A stretch of 64,000 bases of DNA from Mesostigma viride (Eukaryota; Streptophyta; Mesostigmatophyceae; Mesostigmatales; Mesostigmataceae): NCBI GenBank assembly GCA_009746045.1, contig RPFO01001885.1:217657-281656 (forward strand), written 5' to 3'. Shown here piece by piece: positions 52,440 to 63,925 of the stretch. Below the pieces are notes generated by a model, which saw only the letters and a list, made by a program, of their open reading frames with translations, was not told the origin of the DNA and did not search any database. The position numbers and the translations under genes are program-made. How positions within the stretch are numbered: the first letter of the stretch is position 1; every line of letters begins with the position of its first letter.

Positions 52440-54320
52440 TTATTTTCAGGTTGAGTCCGTCGGTATACACTTTGACATATTTGTCACGTGTAGTAGTATG
52501 TACTGTACGGTGGACTGCAAGCCGGCAGGCTGGTACCGCGCGAGTCTACAGTAGGAATTCACAGGTGTCAGTCAGACTGTTTAGGACTTGGGCTGGATTC
52601 CACCGGAGTGCACTGACACACATTTTGACAGCTCTGAAGGAGAGCTGGCCCAAGTGGCATAAGAGGATGCACGTGGCATGTGAGCTCAGTTCCTTGCACC
52701 CGGTCCTGCGTGCTTGCCTAGCACCTGTTCATACGTCGACACTGATTGACGTGACCGTGAGGTCTGTGTTATTGTTATTATTTTTTTGCATAATAAAGAC
52801 AACCTTTGCTGCAAGGATGGTGTCCCGGCATTCTCTGCTATCTCAACTCGTATGTATTATACACGTTTCAACCATGCCGGACACTGAAAAATTTCGCGAG
52901 TCCACGGAAATATTCAACGCAGAGCGGAACGAGCCGAATTTTACGACGCTCTTCCAATTACGCGTGCACTGGGCAAACAGCCTCACCTCCGCCGGCGCTG
53001 CCAGACCCAGCTTTGCTACTGCCGACAGCGCCTGGGTGTGTAGTGGATTTCGAGGATGCTGTTTTTCATGCCAACGCGGCCAGTGGCATGGCTTCACGCC
53101 ATCGCCAATGAGCACCCGGGCGTACGCGTCCGCCGGTTGCATCTGATCTTTTGCAGCCCGTCTTTTTAGCTGGCGAACGGCTTCGGTCTTTTGTGTTGGG
53201 CTGCTGCGCCTCTGAGGTGCAGTCGATAACGAGGAACACACTGGACGGTACTGTTTCTGAGATTCAAGCAACGCTGGGGTGTCTTTCATGCGAATTGCTG
53301 AGGTAACAAGCATAGTAGTAAATTCTAGCAACTGGGCAGAAAAACACTCACCCTGAGTTGTTAAAGCAAGGGACGGCATCGTATGATCACACACATTTTC
53401 ACGAACGGTATCTGTCGGTACCATGATTAACGTTGTAGCATACGCTAAAAGCAATCAAATAGTATCTAGTGTGATGGTGCTGAGTTTTAGAGGCTGTATG
53501 GGTTTGAATACCTCCATGCATGTTTGTTATACATTCCCCACACACATCTTGCATGAGTGTGAGGCAGTTGGCTGGTATATGTGGCACCATCAAGCATGTA
53601 ACGGTGAGTAAAAACTTTCCATTTGTCAGCTTTTGCCAGCAGGTGTGCTGGCCAGCACCTGGACAGCAATAGCAGCTTAGGCCTAGCTTATCTTAGCTAG
53701 GGAAAGCTGAATTAGGCTTAAAACCGCACTAGTTTGTTGGTGGTTGTCTCCTAGAATGCATGCCTTGCGTAGGGTATCCGTACCGCGTCACCTGTGTGCA
53801 TGGACAAGGTGGCACCTGCACATAGGTGCCATGAAAGGGCAGAACTTTTGATGATGCAGCTATGTTTGCCCATGATCGTGGAAGGGAAATTTATTGTACA
53901 TGGCATGGTTGGTGGCCACCTTAGTAGGTAGTATACCCACCCCTACCCCCTTGGTTGCTATTTACCAACAGTACCCCTATAGGCTGGACTGGGTGTAACC
54001 AGCGTGCCCACCCAAATGATGACCCCAAGGGCCCCAACGGTTCACCAGCTGATTGTTCATCATCCCTGAAGTGGTAGGTGTCTAGGTCTTATTACATAAT
54101 TCAAAATGCACAATCTACAAGATTATGAGAGCGTGCGTCTTGAACTGCCTGACTTTGAAGCCAGTTTTATGGGCCTTCCCTGCTTGACCCCCCTTGACCC
54201 CCTTGGGTGGCCTACCTTGCTTGACGCCCAAGGACAGCCCCTGGATATTGGTAGGTTGGTGTTGGGTTGTTTTACAAGACAGTGACCTTGTAACAGCCTA
54301 TTTTTCGGCAGCATCTCAGC
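52440..54320. other. Decayed dispersed-repeat DNA, no supported gene
   Basis: Long overlapping frames on both strands (52451-53146 plus; 52843-53454 minus) have no domain. The minus frame from 53450 to 53330 and the plus strand at 56285-56440 encode related peptides (TMPSLALTTQGECFSA against TMLSLALATQGERFSA). The region is therefore a repeat shared by both places, possibly the remnant of a TE gene. 53480-53640 resembles 32010-32220 inverted. Confidence 0.4.
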
Positions 54321-54332
54321 CCATCTCAGGAT

Positions 54333-54550
54333 GAACCCGTAAACGGTACTTGGTCCGTTCTCAAGGACTGAGTGTTTCTCAGTCCTTTTTAACTGACCAA
54401 TTTGGTGGCAGAACTAGTTCAGATTCGAGATCTAGATTTGTACTTTCACGCGCACCCCTGGTTTACCACTTTTGGACAGTTGGTCAGGACCTACGGTCAA
54501 GCAAAGTAGGGGGTACATACCGATGTGGTCAAACGACGACGACGCGTGCA
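54333..54550 (+). repeat. Decayed end of a 5.4-kb-type piggyBac element
   Basis: CCCGTAAACGGTACTTGGTCCG followed by AAGGACTGAG-TGTTT-CTCAGTCCTT (54363-54387) and GGTGGCAGAACTAG aligns with the reverse complement of 43800-44032. The TTAA in the terminal repeat is degraded to TAAA. Further in it resembles 37550-37650. Confidence 0.65.
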
Positions 54551-55033
54551 AAAATTATTGATGTCCGCGGCTATGGTGGCGCACACAACTGACTGGGGCG
54601 AGAGCATGGCTCGACATATTGGACTGAAAATTTGTTGGCCAGCATCATCCCTTCGTCTTATAAATGCTATATCCCTAGCCATGCAACATTTTAAAGTGCG
54701 TAACTATGTGCTTACTACTGCCGCGTTGGCTTCATGTCCAATTTCCTAGTAGAACTTGACGCGAACAGTACTTTCCGCCAATCGTCCAGCTCTAGCCTAT
54801 CGTACCAAAAGGCCAAGGCTGACTGGTTATGTGTGTTAGCGTATGCCAGCTATGCTAATTGCTAGCCAGCCGGCAATGGAAGGTCGTTCAAGGCTGTCAA
54901 TATTATTGTGTTGCGCAATTTAGCGTCAGGCAATTTAGCGTCAGTTTATAGACCTTGAAGAACAAGGGGCTCGAGTGGGATTACATTAAAGAAACGACAG
55001 AAGTTTCGGGATGAGGTTAATATCAAGGTAGTT

Positions 55034-55369
55034 ATGCTCACGAAGTTCGACTGTGCTTTTTGCCAGAAAATGTTTGACAACAACGGGGGATGCATCAGCA
55101 TGACCCGAGCCCGACCACATTTTGCATGCATATCAGGCCAGGGGATCAGGATATGCGAGGATATTGCAGATGACAAGAGGGAAATGTTTCTGAAACTCTG
55201 GAAGGCAGGCGAGAAGCAGCTGGGAGCAAAGAAGCAGTTCGCGGTTAACAGGGCCGTGGCGGAGTTGGGAGGCCCTCCTGCCTCCTCGTCCACTCACGTG
55301 CATGTAGCAACAATAGGGACAGTGGCTGTGATGCTGTCAAAGGAAGCATGGTCATGTTGGCATAAATAA
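55034..55369 (+). CDS. Unrecognised ORF, 111 aa
   Basis: The frame reads MLTKFDCAFCQKMFDNNGG, then a basic, Lys/Glu-rich helical part (DDKREMFLKLWKAGEKQ). C-x2-C and balanced composition make it look more protein-like than its neighbours, but no family is recognised and no splice signals were found. Confidence 0.25.
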   Translation: MLTKFDCAFCQKMFDNNGGCISMTRARPHFACISGQGIRICEDIADDKREMFLKLWKAGEKQLGAKKQFAVNRAVAELGGPPASSSTHVHVATIGTVAVMLSKEAWSCWHK

Positions 55370-56680
55370 TTGCATGGAACCCGCAACAATCTGACAGGGG
55401 GTGCAGTTGCGCATTTTGTTTTCAATGAATGTGTGTGCAGTACGTGTGCACATATGTATATGGGCATGGAGCTTGTTGTGGGATCCTTGAGAGCAAGGTT
55501 CTTGTGTCTTATATACTCATGCATTATATAGTAGATGGCTCTACTTGCTTGGTGCTGCAGCCCCGATTCAACGAATCATAATCAGATAGAAATGCAGGAC
55601 ACAAATGGATGATGTTAATTAATAAGCACACATAATAGTTGTCTCACTTAGTAATAATACACCACATTCCAGTCAATAAAGCATGAGCATCATCAATGAG
55701 TGCTAATTGGGTAACTAACAATTGGAGCACGTGGGGAAATGACAAGCTTCGTTAATTACTATCAATGCCAGTGTTTTCCACGTGGATGGACCCCCTAAAA
55801 CCCTTTTTTTATATCGCGTATTTTAAGTAACTTATTTTAACTCAAACTCAAACGTATTTTAACGTATTTTAAACCCCGCCGTACTGTATGTACTCCCCGC
55901 TGTACTGGCCAACCCTGCGCCTGGTGATAGTACAAGCTCTACTTGTTGCTCGGCAAAGCATGTGCAGATATTTGAGCATGTTTGAGTTCGGTACGTCGTT
56001 CCTAGCATAGTTTATCATAAATTGCGGCCAGCACATGCTTGAGGCTACGTTTGTGAGGTGGGCATGCTAGCTCCAGCAAACAAGGTAATCTGCGGTTTCG
56101 ACCTGGTGCGTTTTAGCCTTTTAGCATGTCTCAGTGACCGCATATGTGTGATTTATTGTTTCTATATCAACACCAGGGTTGTAATAGAGGGTTTATGCAT
56201 GTCTTTGTGTTGCTTTGACGCTTCTGCGCATTGGCTTGTGATCATTGGGTAGCAATCCTACATTGGCCAGATTTTGGATGATATTTGATTGCTTTAAGCG
56301 TATGCTACAACATTAATGTTAGTATAATGACAGACATCTTTTGTAATGATGATAAGTGTGATAATACGATGCTTTCCCTTGCTTTAGCAACTCAGGGCGA
56401 GCGATTTTCCGCCCTGGCAGTTCCAAACATGCCTCTTCTCAGTTTGCTGGCCAAGTCCGCTTTGTTTCTTGCACGTTAGAGACATGGAGATGCCTGGGAT
56501 CTGCTTCCATTGAAGCGCCAGCAAGTTGCTACTTTTGTTTCTTTCCTTTTTGCTCGTATGCTGGAGTTGTTTAAAGCGTACAGGGTGCTTTGGTTGTGAG
56601 CTTCTTGCGAGTGCCTTCTACACGCGCTTTATGCCCAATGGCACTAGCTTACAATATTATATAGCAGGACCTGCTGTTGC
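55370..56680. other. No supported gene
   Basis: AT-rich, with repeated AACGTATTTTAA units (about 55850-55875). 56285-56440 is a diverged copy of 53330-53450 (inverted). Nothing else seen. Confidence 0.35.
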
Positions 56681-56689
56681 TGGAAATGT

Positions 56690-57170
56690 GTGGGACGATG
56701 CATGTCTGGCCAGCTATGATGTTTTGTGCCACATTGGGATATAAAACCTAGACGGTAGTGCTAGCCAACCACCCCCAAAAAACTTGGTCCTATCTTTTGG
56801 ACTGAGCTATTTTGGGCTTTTTGCTAGCTAGCTTGTGCAGGTCTGTGGCATGTCATGTTGTTGATGCATTGATGGGATGCCTGTGATATAAACTAACTGC
56901 CTTTGAAACTCCATGGCATAATGATTCATAAAAGTGGTCCATTTTGCACGATGTATGTCTCAAATCCCATTTCTCCGTGCCTCCCTAGGGGTGGCGCTAT
57001 TTATAGCACCCAAAAGCCATAGATATGGGACCAGTGGCATGTCCCCAAAGAAATTCAATATAAATGCATGCTTGGTACCAAGGGGTAGCCAGAAATTGTT
57101 TTTAGGCCATGGAGAAACATGTGTGCAAAGATGTGCTATTCAGTCCGTTTACATATTAGGACTGAGTGAA
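56690..57170 (-). repeat. piggyBac subterminal module (right arm of a 5.8-kb inverted pair)
   Basis: Reverse complement of 50560-50939 and of 40370-40760. Includes decayed palindromes at 56785-56806 and 57141-57166 (CAGTCC...GGACTG). The outer end has no TTAA, so the element is old. Confidence 0.7.
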
Positions 57171-57358
57171 CATATATGTTTTTATGGAGGAGACTTCCCA
57201 GATAGCCAGATTGCTTTCCTCTGGAGGGATGGTATTGTATACAATATTATATATACATTATTAGCTTTTTCTCCATCTTTGTGTTGTGTACCCCAGCAAC
57301 TGACGGACCTCTTGAAGGCGCTCCGTAATGGCTTGTGGTTGCGTTGCGACGTTCTGCA

Positions 57359-57511
57359 GCGGCTGACAGTGTAGTGCTGCAAGCTATGGTTTCAGCCTTC
57401 ACCAATGCGGCTGCTCTTCTTCCCCCTGGCACGGACTTTTGCAATTATCCTTGGACTGCACATATCATGTGCAATGCCGGCAATGGACGTGTTCTGAGTA
57501 TCAACTTCCAA
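57359..57511 (+). CDS. Possible LRR-protein N-terminal exon
   Basis: The open stretch after an acceptor-like TTCTGCAG ends at a donor-like AAGA|GTAAGT. Its translation (LQAMVSAFTN...PW....CNAGNGRVLSINF) resembles the cap of plant-type leucine-rich-repeat proteins, in which a helix is followed by W...C...GRV.SI. Without neighbouring exons this is only a candidate relic. Confidence 0.25.
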
Positions 57512-57589
57512 GAGTAAGTTGTTTCTAAAAATTGTTGGCAAATAGGCCGTACGGAGCTGCAAAAATATATAAATACACTTCATGTCCCG

Positions 57590-58380
57590 CGTAGCTCCTA
57601 CCATGCAAAACCAGCATCTTTATTATAACAATGAGTGGAAGCAGTAATGTGACACTAATGGCACATGCCCGGAAGCATGCCGTTCAAGGCCCTTCATGAA
57701 GTACGTTGCCCTAGAGCCAACCAAGACAAGGGTGGGTGGGTGGGGAGCAAAGAAAGAGACCGGCAACGCCAGCCTGAGCGGCTTTTGGTCTTAACACCTC
57801 CCTAGATTACTGAGGTCATCAAACCGTTATGTTGAGGGATGCTAGTAAGACGCTAACCGTTCAGGCCGAAAATAAAATAATCCCAAATCTGAAAGGCTGG
57901 TTTCAAATAATTAAATAATGCGTAGGTTGTTCTTATTTGGGGCACTACACCTCCCACTCCCATGCCATCCGGGTATTACATACCCCAAGCGCGGAACGCA
58001 AAATAAAATGCATTTTTCAACCCCGCACTATGTTGCATCTTCTTAACCACAAAAGCTCTAGCAAAAAATCTGCGAGAAAACACTTTGACATATAAACCGC
58101 CAATTAGCGTCCTCTTGTTCCCGCATTCACGCATAGAAGCAACTATGTTTGAAGAACCCCGATTTGTGGTTTCAAGAAAATACTCGTTTTTCCGTAAAAT
58201 GTGCCTTCTGGACTCGTGCAAAATTGCTGCGCTGTAACTAAGTAATATAATTAGTAAATTCACAAAACTTGTCAGAAAGTGCCCATTCTGGGCTCAAAAG
58301 AAATGTCGTGAGGTTTTCCACAACCTGCCATGGTTGTATTCGAAATCGGGGCTCTCTGAACATAGTTTCTTCATAGTGAT
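57590..58380. mobile_element. Decayed rolling-circle-like repeat
   Basis: CCAGCATCTTTATTATAACAATGAGTGG near 57610 resembles the 5' ends of the other copies. ACTATGTTTGAAGAACCCCGATT (58142-58165) and, in reverse, AAGAAACTATGTTCAGAG (58350-58367) resemble 3' ends. The structure is too decayed to delimit. Confidence 0.4.
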
Positions 58381-58649
58381 ATGGAAGGGGAGCCACTGAT
58401 GCGAGATGAAATAGAGCTTGGTGCTGTGATTGTAATCAGGTCGATTATGCCTCTAGCAGACAAGTATTATGGATGATATGGCCTAATTGTTGAGGCCCAG
58501 TTTGTGGCTGCGGAGTGAACCGTGACAGCTTTTGCGCTTGCCCTGAGAAGGTCTAGGCTCTCCTACCTAGGAGAGATCTGTGATTGTGGACGGTTCTGCA
58601 ACCAGCAATATCTGAAGTAAACTCGACAATGCCAAGAAAAGCTAGTTAA

Positions 58650-59926
58650 CACGTCATACGTGCAAACTCAGTCCTAAAAATAGGACTGAGTATGCCAACT
58701 TTGAGATCATGTAGCGGTTAGGGTAGGGCGGTACCCCATATGTTTGATATGCATAATAGCACTCAATATCATGCTAATGCTTGGGCATATGCAAAAAAAT
58801 CATACATTTACCAAATCATGTAAAATTTTACTAGGGTGTGGACCCTTGCTCGCGATTTTGCATTTTTTTGTGGAAGAACGATTGGGAAAAATTGAATAAA
58901 TTCCATATGCATGTTAAAAAAATAGGCATGTAAAAAATATAGTTGTTGACCTGTAGGAAAAAAACTGGACTCAATTTGGCCACAGGCACTGCCTGAAACA
59001 CACAAAATACTGCCAGTCCTATAATAGGACTGGGCCTTGCTAGCAAAATGCTAGCATGCAAGTGAGGTCATACTACACACCACCGTGGCAACCAACCATG
59101 CCAATCAAGTGATTTCCCTTCTAGCATAACAGGACAACATGATTGCATCATCATATCGCAGTTCTATGATACCTTAGTATGTGTGAGAGCCTATGCATGC
59201 ACGTAGGGAATGGGCATTGATACCTACCTACAAAGGGTTGTAGTATAAGTCTTAACCACCAATATGATGGGTAGGTTGAGCATATTTCAATTGTTTCTAA
59301 CAAGAATAGACATGGCTAAAGCTGTTTTGCTTTGCCATGACATGGCCAACATACTTGCTGGCACATTATGACAGTGGTTTATCACCAAGACTTTTCACTC
59401 ACAAGTGTAAGCTCGAAAGCACGCTTGATGCAGCCCATGGCCACACAATCATGCAGTATGAACGTAGCAAAAGAAGAACTAACACCTATGAAGGTATTTA
59501 AACCCATTAAGCGCCTAAAAACCTGCACAACTACACTAGGGTAAGGCAAATGCCTGGTAACATCATCAAAAAAGGGTGTTTTAGAGAGGGGCAGGCGACG
59601 GTCAAGAAAGTGCTTCAAGACTCGAAACTGACAACGCCTCACAAGCTTAAACTCATTCAAGAACATCAACAAACGATGAGGCAACGATATTTCAGCTTTA
59701 CCGTTCACGGATGGCGATACCTTGGCCCAGGCGGTGCCCGCAAAAGTGACACTTGCGGCACACAAACCACGACGTGACAGAGTGCTTGAAATCATCAAAT
59801 CTTTACTGCCACTGACTTCATTCTACGAAAACGCATGATAACTAGTAGAAAGAAGCATATAAACCCTTCGACCTGCGCCGGAAAGCAGTTTTAGTCATCA
59901 ATTCCGGCAACCTGCCTGATCGCAGT
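58650..59926. mobile_element. piggyBac-type MITE, copy C, truncated
   Basis: TTAA at 58646-58649 followed by CACGTCATACGTGC opens a copy of the 32696-34414 element, in the same orientation, with palindromes at 58667-58690 (TAAAAATA centre) and 59013-59033 (TATAATA centre). Similarity stops at about 59926 (CGCAGTTTC), where the sequence leading to the Ty3/gypsy element begins. Confidence 0.8.
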
Positions 59927-60077
59927 TTCCACCAACCTGCCAAAGAGAAGCAAATAGGGTGAGAAGTGAGCAAGCGAGTCCTGTGTGCTCATCCAATACA
60001 CCATGGTAATCCATGGGACTGCACGGTCCTACTCAGCAGCCTTGGTGCTGCGTAAGCCCACTTGCGTAGTGCCGGCT

Positions 60078-60545
60078 TCACGGTTTGCACAACTGTTTCG
60101 CTAGCCCGTTGGCTTGAGGGTGCTCCCGTGACGTGTGACGGTGATCAATGCAGCACTTGTCTAAGATCTGCTGGAATTGGCCGCGGAACTCCCCACCTTG
60201 GTCGGTGATGACCTCCGCTGGCGCACCATAGCGCTCCATGAGTACAAGAAATCTGGGCAGTGGTTGCAGCATGCTTGTCAGCTGAGCGGAATGAGTTCCA
60301 GCCACTTGCTTAAGGCCTCGACACACACCATGATGTAGCGATTGCCCCGGGTGCTGGTCTCAAATGGGCCACATAGGTCCACATGCCAGCGATAGAACCA
60401 CCCCCGAATGGGCAGGTTCATCAACTCTTTCACACCATGATCCACATGAAACCTGGCCTTGGCCCGCGCACACTCGGCGCACGAGGCAACATGCACGGCA
60501 ATGGACTTTCGCATGACAGCCCACCAATAAACACGGCGCACCATC
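60078..60545 (-). pseudogene. Ty3/gypsy integrase, frameshifted
   Basis: Minus-strand fragments in two frames give RRVYWWAVMRKSI..HV..C..CARAK (zinc-binding and linker region), WHVDLCGPFE (first Asp), VITDQGGEFRG (second Asp) and SREHPQANGLAKQ (Glu). This is the retroviral-type integrase that follows RNase H in Ty3/gypsy elements. It is broken at about 60300. Confidence 0.85.
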
Positions 60546-61270
60546 GCCTCGCGGTGCGCTGGCTCCCAAGATGACCAAAACGCTCATGGTACGGGGAAAT
60601 AATGCCCGCGCGTTGGGACGGTGAGGGCACCACCAAGCGGCGCCTGCCGAGGAGCCGGAAAAGCTGCTTGCCATCCAAGAGCAGTTCGCTACCCGTTGCT
60701 GGACACGGCTGCTCTCGGCCTGCACCTGCGCTGCGTTCCGATCCGCACGCGTAGCGGTGACTGGCAGGTCCTGCAGCCGATCAAGGACGTGGGCGTCCAA
60801 CCACACATTACCTGCGCAGCACTCCACCACCGCCGCGCCCAGGGCAACGGCCTGCACCACCACCCTGGCGATGTTAGGCGCAGCTTCGCTTGGCCATACA
60901 ACTGGTGGAGTGGAGCCCATGGGGGCCAAAGATTGGGAGGGGTTGAAGGCAGGAGGGCGCACGGGGTCCGTGTATGCACCGTAGTCAGCAACCCCATCCA
61001 TGATGGGCAGCCATTGGTCCTCGTCGCACCTGCCAGCCGCTCCCACAAACATAACGTGGCCCTGGGCCCCCTCCACGCCAAGCGCACAAGCGTCCGTCCT
61101 GTCCGCCGTGGTTGCAAGCGCGTATCGTGAGACCACACGTGTCGACATTGGAATGATCCACACCAGCGCGGTGGACGATGGTCATGTGGTACTCCTGCTG
61201 ATGATCATGGCCCAGCGGGCCGGTGAGCTTGTCATGGGTCATCAAGCAACGCAGGGGCTGATGGTCCGTG
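60546..61270 (-). pseudogene. Gypsy pol segment between RNase H and integrase
   Basis: The end of RNase H (EYHMTIVHRAGVDHSN, about 61170-61190) is recognisable. The rest is an Ala/Arg/Gly-rich connector readable in shifting frames, with no further motif. Confidence 0.5.
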
Positions 61271-61272
61271 AC

Positions 61273-62170
61273 CTATGTAAACTGGCGCCCATAGACGTAC
61301 GAGCAGAAGTGTTGCACTGCCCACACCACGGCTAGCGCCTCCCCCTGATACGAGCTGTACCGGGACTCAGCATCATTGTTGTTGCGGCTCGCATAGGCCA
61401 CAACGTGTTCCGGTCCACTGCCGACCAGCTGCGCCAGCACGGCACCAAGGCCCACCTTACTCCAATCCGTATAGAGGATGAAGGGCTGGCCATAGTTGGG
61501 TGCGCGCAGAATGGGTGCAGAGGTCAGCTCTTCCTTGAAGGTGGCGACGGCGCGCTGCTGCGCCGGTCCCCATGACCACACGGCTCCCTTTTTGAGTAGC
61601 TCGGTCAATGGCCGCACCTTAGTGCTGAAGTTGGGGATACAGCCACGATAATAACCGGCCAACCGGAGGTTGCTCGAACGCCAGAGACGTCCGTGGGTGC
61701 TGTGGCGTTGACAATGGCTTCCACCTTGGCCGTATGCGGCATGCGCCCACCGGGTACCAACTGGTGCCCCAGAAACTCCAGTAAGTGGTGCGCACACTTG
61801 CATTTCTCGGGGTGTAAGCGAATGTTGGCCCGATCCAACGCCACACGGACCTGCTCGAGATGTTGCAGGTGCTCCACGAACGTGTTGCTGAATACAAACA
61901 CATCATCGATGTAACATGCAGCGTGTGGGATGCGCTTGAGCACCTGGTCCATGGCGCTTTGAAATACTGCGCTGGCGTTGCGGTGGCCAAAAGGCATGCG
62001 GACGCACTCGTATAGTTGATGACCCCCCCGAAACGCCAATTTGTGCTGGTCCGCGTTCTCCACGGGGATCTGGTGGAACCCGCTCCTCAGGTCCAGGGAT
62101 GAGATGAACTTCACACCGGGACTGATGCGATCAAAGAGGTCATCCACCCGCGGCATCGGATAGTGGTCCG

Positions 62171-62225
<55 letters not shown>

Positions 62226-62600
62226 GAGCACCCGCAGATCCGTCGCCATGCGCATGCCTCCATGCCCCGGTAACCGGATCCTTTTTGGGAGCCACCACGG
62301 TGGCCCCTGCATAGCTGGAGTTTGAAGGCCGGACGAGGCCACGCGCTTCCAACTCGGCGCAAGTTGGATCGGTCGGTGCTGCACGAACTCGATTTCGGCT
62401 TGGCTGAGTCGGTGCTGCTTGCGGAATAAAGCTTGGTCCGTACCCAGGGGAACTCGCATCTTGCCACCGTTGTACAGTAACAGCCGAGCTCCTCGTTGCT
62501 GAGCGCAAACATCCCGCGCTCGCCCGCTAGCCACTGCTGCAGCTGCACACACTGCTCGGGTGTCAACTGGTCACCGATGTTCAATTGGTGCTCGCGGGCG
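61273..62600 (-). pseudogene. Ty3/gypsy reverse transcriptase and RNase H, frameshifted
   Basis: RT starts near 62590 with QLTPEQCVQLQQWLAGERG, the usual leader. It continues in shifting frames with SNSSYAGATVVAPKKD (about 62320), DLRVLN, ADHYPMPRVDDLFD, FISSLDLRSGFHQI and MPFG..NA.A.FQ. The catalytic YIDD is about 61910. LKKGAVWSWGPAQQ.A and the RNase H signature ILYTDWSKVGLGAVLAQ follow in another frame, with YSSYQGEALAV. A long (GT)n microsatellite lies inside the palm coding part. At least four frame changes make the copy inactive. Confidence 0.9.
62172..62225. repeat. (GT)n microsatellite within the RT coding region
   Basis: About 27 uninterrupted GT units; on the minus strand it encodes a Thr-His run between RVLN and ADHYPMPRVDD. 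An even number of dinucleotides that keeps the frame would be needed in an active copy. Confidence 0.95.
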
Positions 62601-62961
62601 CTGGCGTTGTAGGCCCGCACCGCTGGTCCGCTTACGACCGCCGCGCGAAATAAGCTGTAGGCTGCCGCTCTTGGTGTGACTGCGCCTGCCGAGGCTGCGC
62701 GCGCCAACACCATCCGGAACGCCGGCGTTGCCGCCATGATGCAGCTCGTGAGTAAGGCGGTCATCAGCACCACCGACCACACTTGGCGCCATGACCGGGA
62801 CCACTCTGTGCCATACCTCGATAGCAGCCCACGCGGTGTGGCGCGCCCCCGTGTAATGTGTGCAAGCCCTGCCCCTTGGGCAGGGCAGCCTGCGCGTCCA
62901 AGCTTGGTTGCCGGGATCGAGGTTCTCGCACCTGTTGCGCTGCCAGCAGCAGATACCCTAC

Positions 62962-63925
62962 CTAACGCACCGACATCGCTTGTCCAATAAGCGACCATCC
63001 TGATCCGCCTCAAGCACGCCGGATGCTGCGGAGGCTCCTTCCATGAAGCCAATGCTGAGCTCGTCAAACTCCGAGGGAGGTTGCACCAAATTTCCCGTGT
63101 TGCGGTCTAGCACCAGGCCCCTGCCGCGGTCGCAATAGGCGGCGGACCCTTGGTAGCTGTCAAGGGTGCGTACTGCAAGCATGGGTGCGCCCTCCTTGTT
63201 GACCTGAGCGCCGGGCGCACGATCATCATGCTCAACCTGTTGGGATGTGAGGTGACTGGGGAGCAAGACATCCACTGGTGGCAACTCCACCGGTTTCGTG
63301 TGTGTGAGCACTTGCCATGCAGTGGTGCTTGGTTGGCAAGGTTGGTCCACCATGCGCGTATTCGATGTGAGTGTCCACCCAGCCCGGCATTGTCGGTCAC
63401 CACAGGTTCCCGCAGGATTCCCGTGATGGTTTGCCAATCTTTGCGCACAGCGGCCACCGGGTGACCCGCCGCCACCACATTCTCGAAGAGGTATGCGACC
63501 GGTGATGCTTGGAGCTGCTGCAGTTCCCCCACTACCCGTAGCATCTCCCAGAAGAGTCCACCGCAGCTATCTGCCAGCTCGCAACCCTTCCCAGCCTGAC
63601 TTATGCCCTTGCACTCCCAGCCTGCAATAACCAAGCCAATATGCCCGTGCCTCTCCACCATGCAGCTGGCTGAGCTCTTCGTGGCCCAGCATGTGCACAT
63701 CCTGCACGTACTGGCTAAACGGGTTCCCTGGGCAGGCCGCTCGGGAAACTGAGTTGCGTGATGCTTGGACAACATCGCGCAGTTGTGGAGGTAAACCCGT
63801 TGTGCCATCAATGGCTCAACCGTGATGATCCTCTTGCACAAGTCACTCGCGCTGAGAAAGCCCCCGCCCATGCCCGAAGAGCTTGAGGATGGTGGTCCCC
63901 GTGGTGAAGTCGGGAACATTGTGTC
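62962..63925 (-). pseudogene. DNMT3-like cytosine-5 DNA methyltransferase carried by the gypsy element
   Basis: Reading the minus strand towards RT, and allowing frame changes, the C5-methyltransferase motifs appear in order. Motif I is ILKLFG.G.G (about 63873-63896), followed by an acidic VEP (63811-63819). Motif IV is AGWECKGISQAGKG, with the candidate catalytic Cys codon at 63611-63613. Motif VI is FENV (63476-63487). HSHRIRAWWTNL is motif VIII-like (63340-63372). A target-recognition-sized gap is followed by FDELSIGF (motif IX region, about 63045-63071) and LIGQAMSV (motif X, about 62965-62990), ending in TAG at 62962-62964. The FENVVAxG phrase points to the DNMT3/DRM side of the family. 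Motif IV has Glu where the family usually has Pro before the Cys. At least three frame changes are needed. Position directly upstream of RT on the same strand indicates it belongs to the retrotransposon. Confidence 0.75.

Noticed and set aside
52451-53146. 231-codon plus-strand ORF
   Set aside because: No domain, atypical composition, and lies in dispersed repeats that are also open on the other strand.
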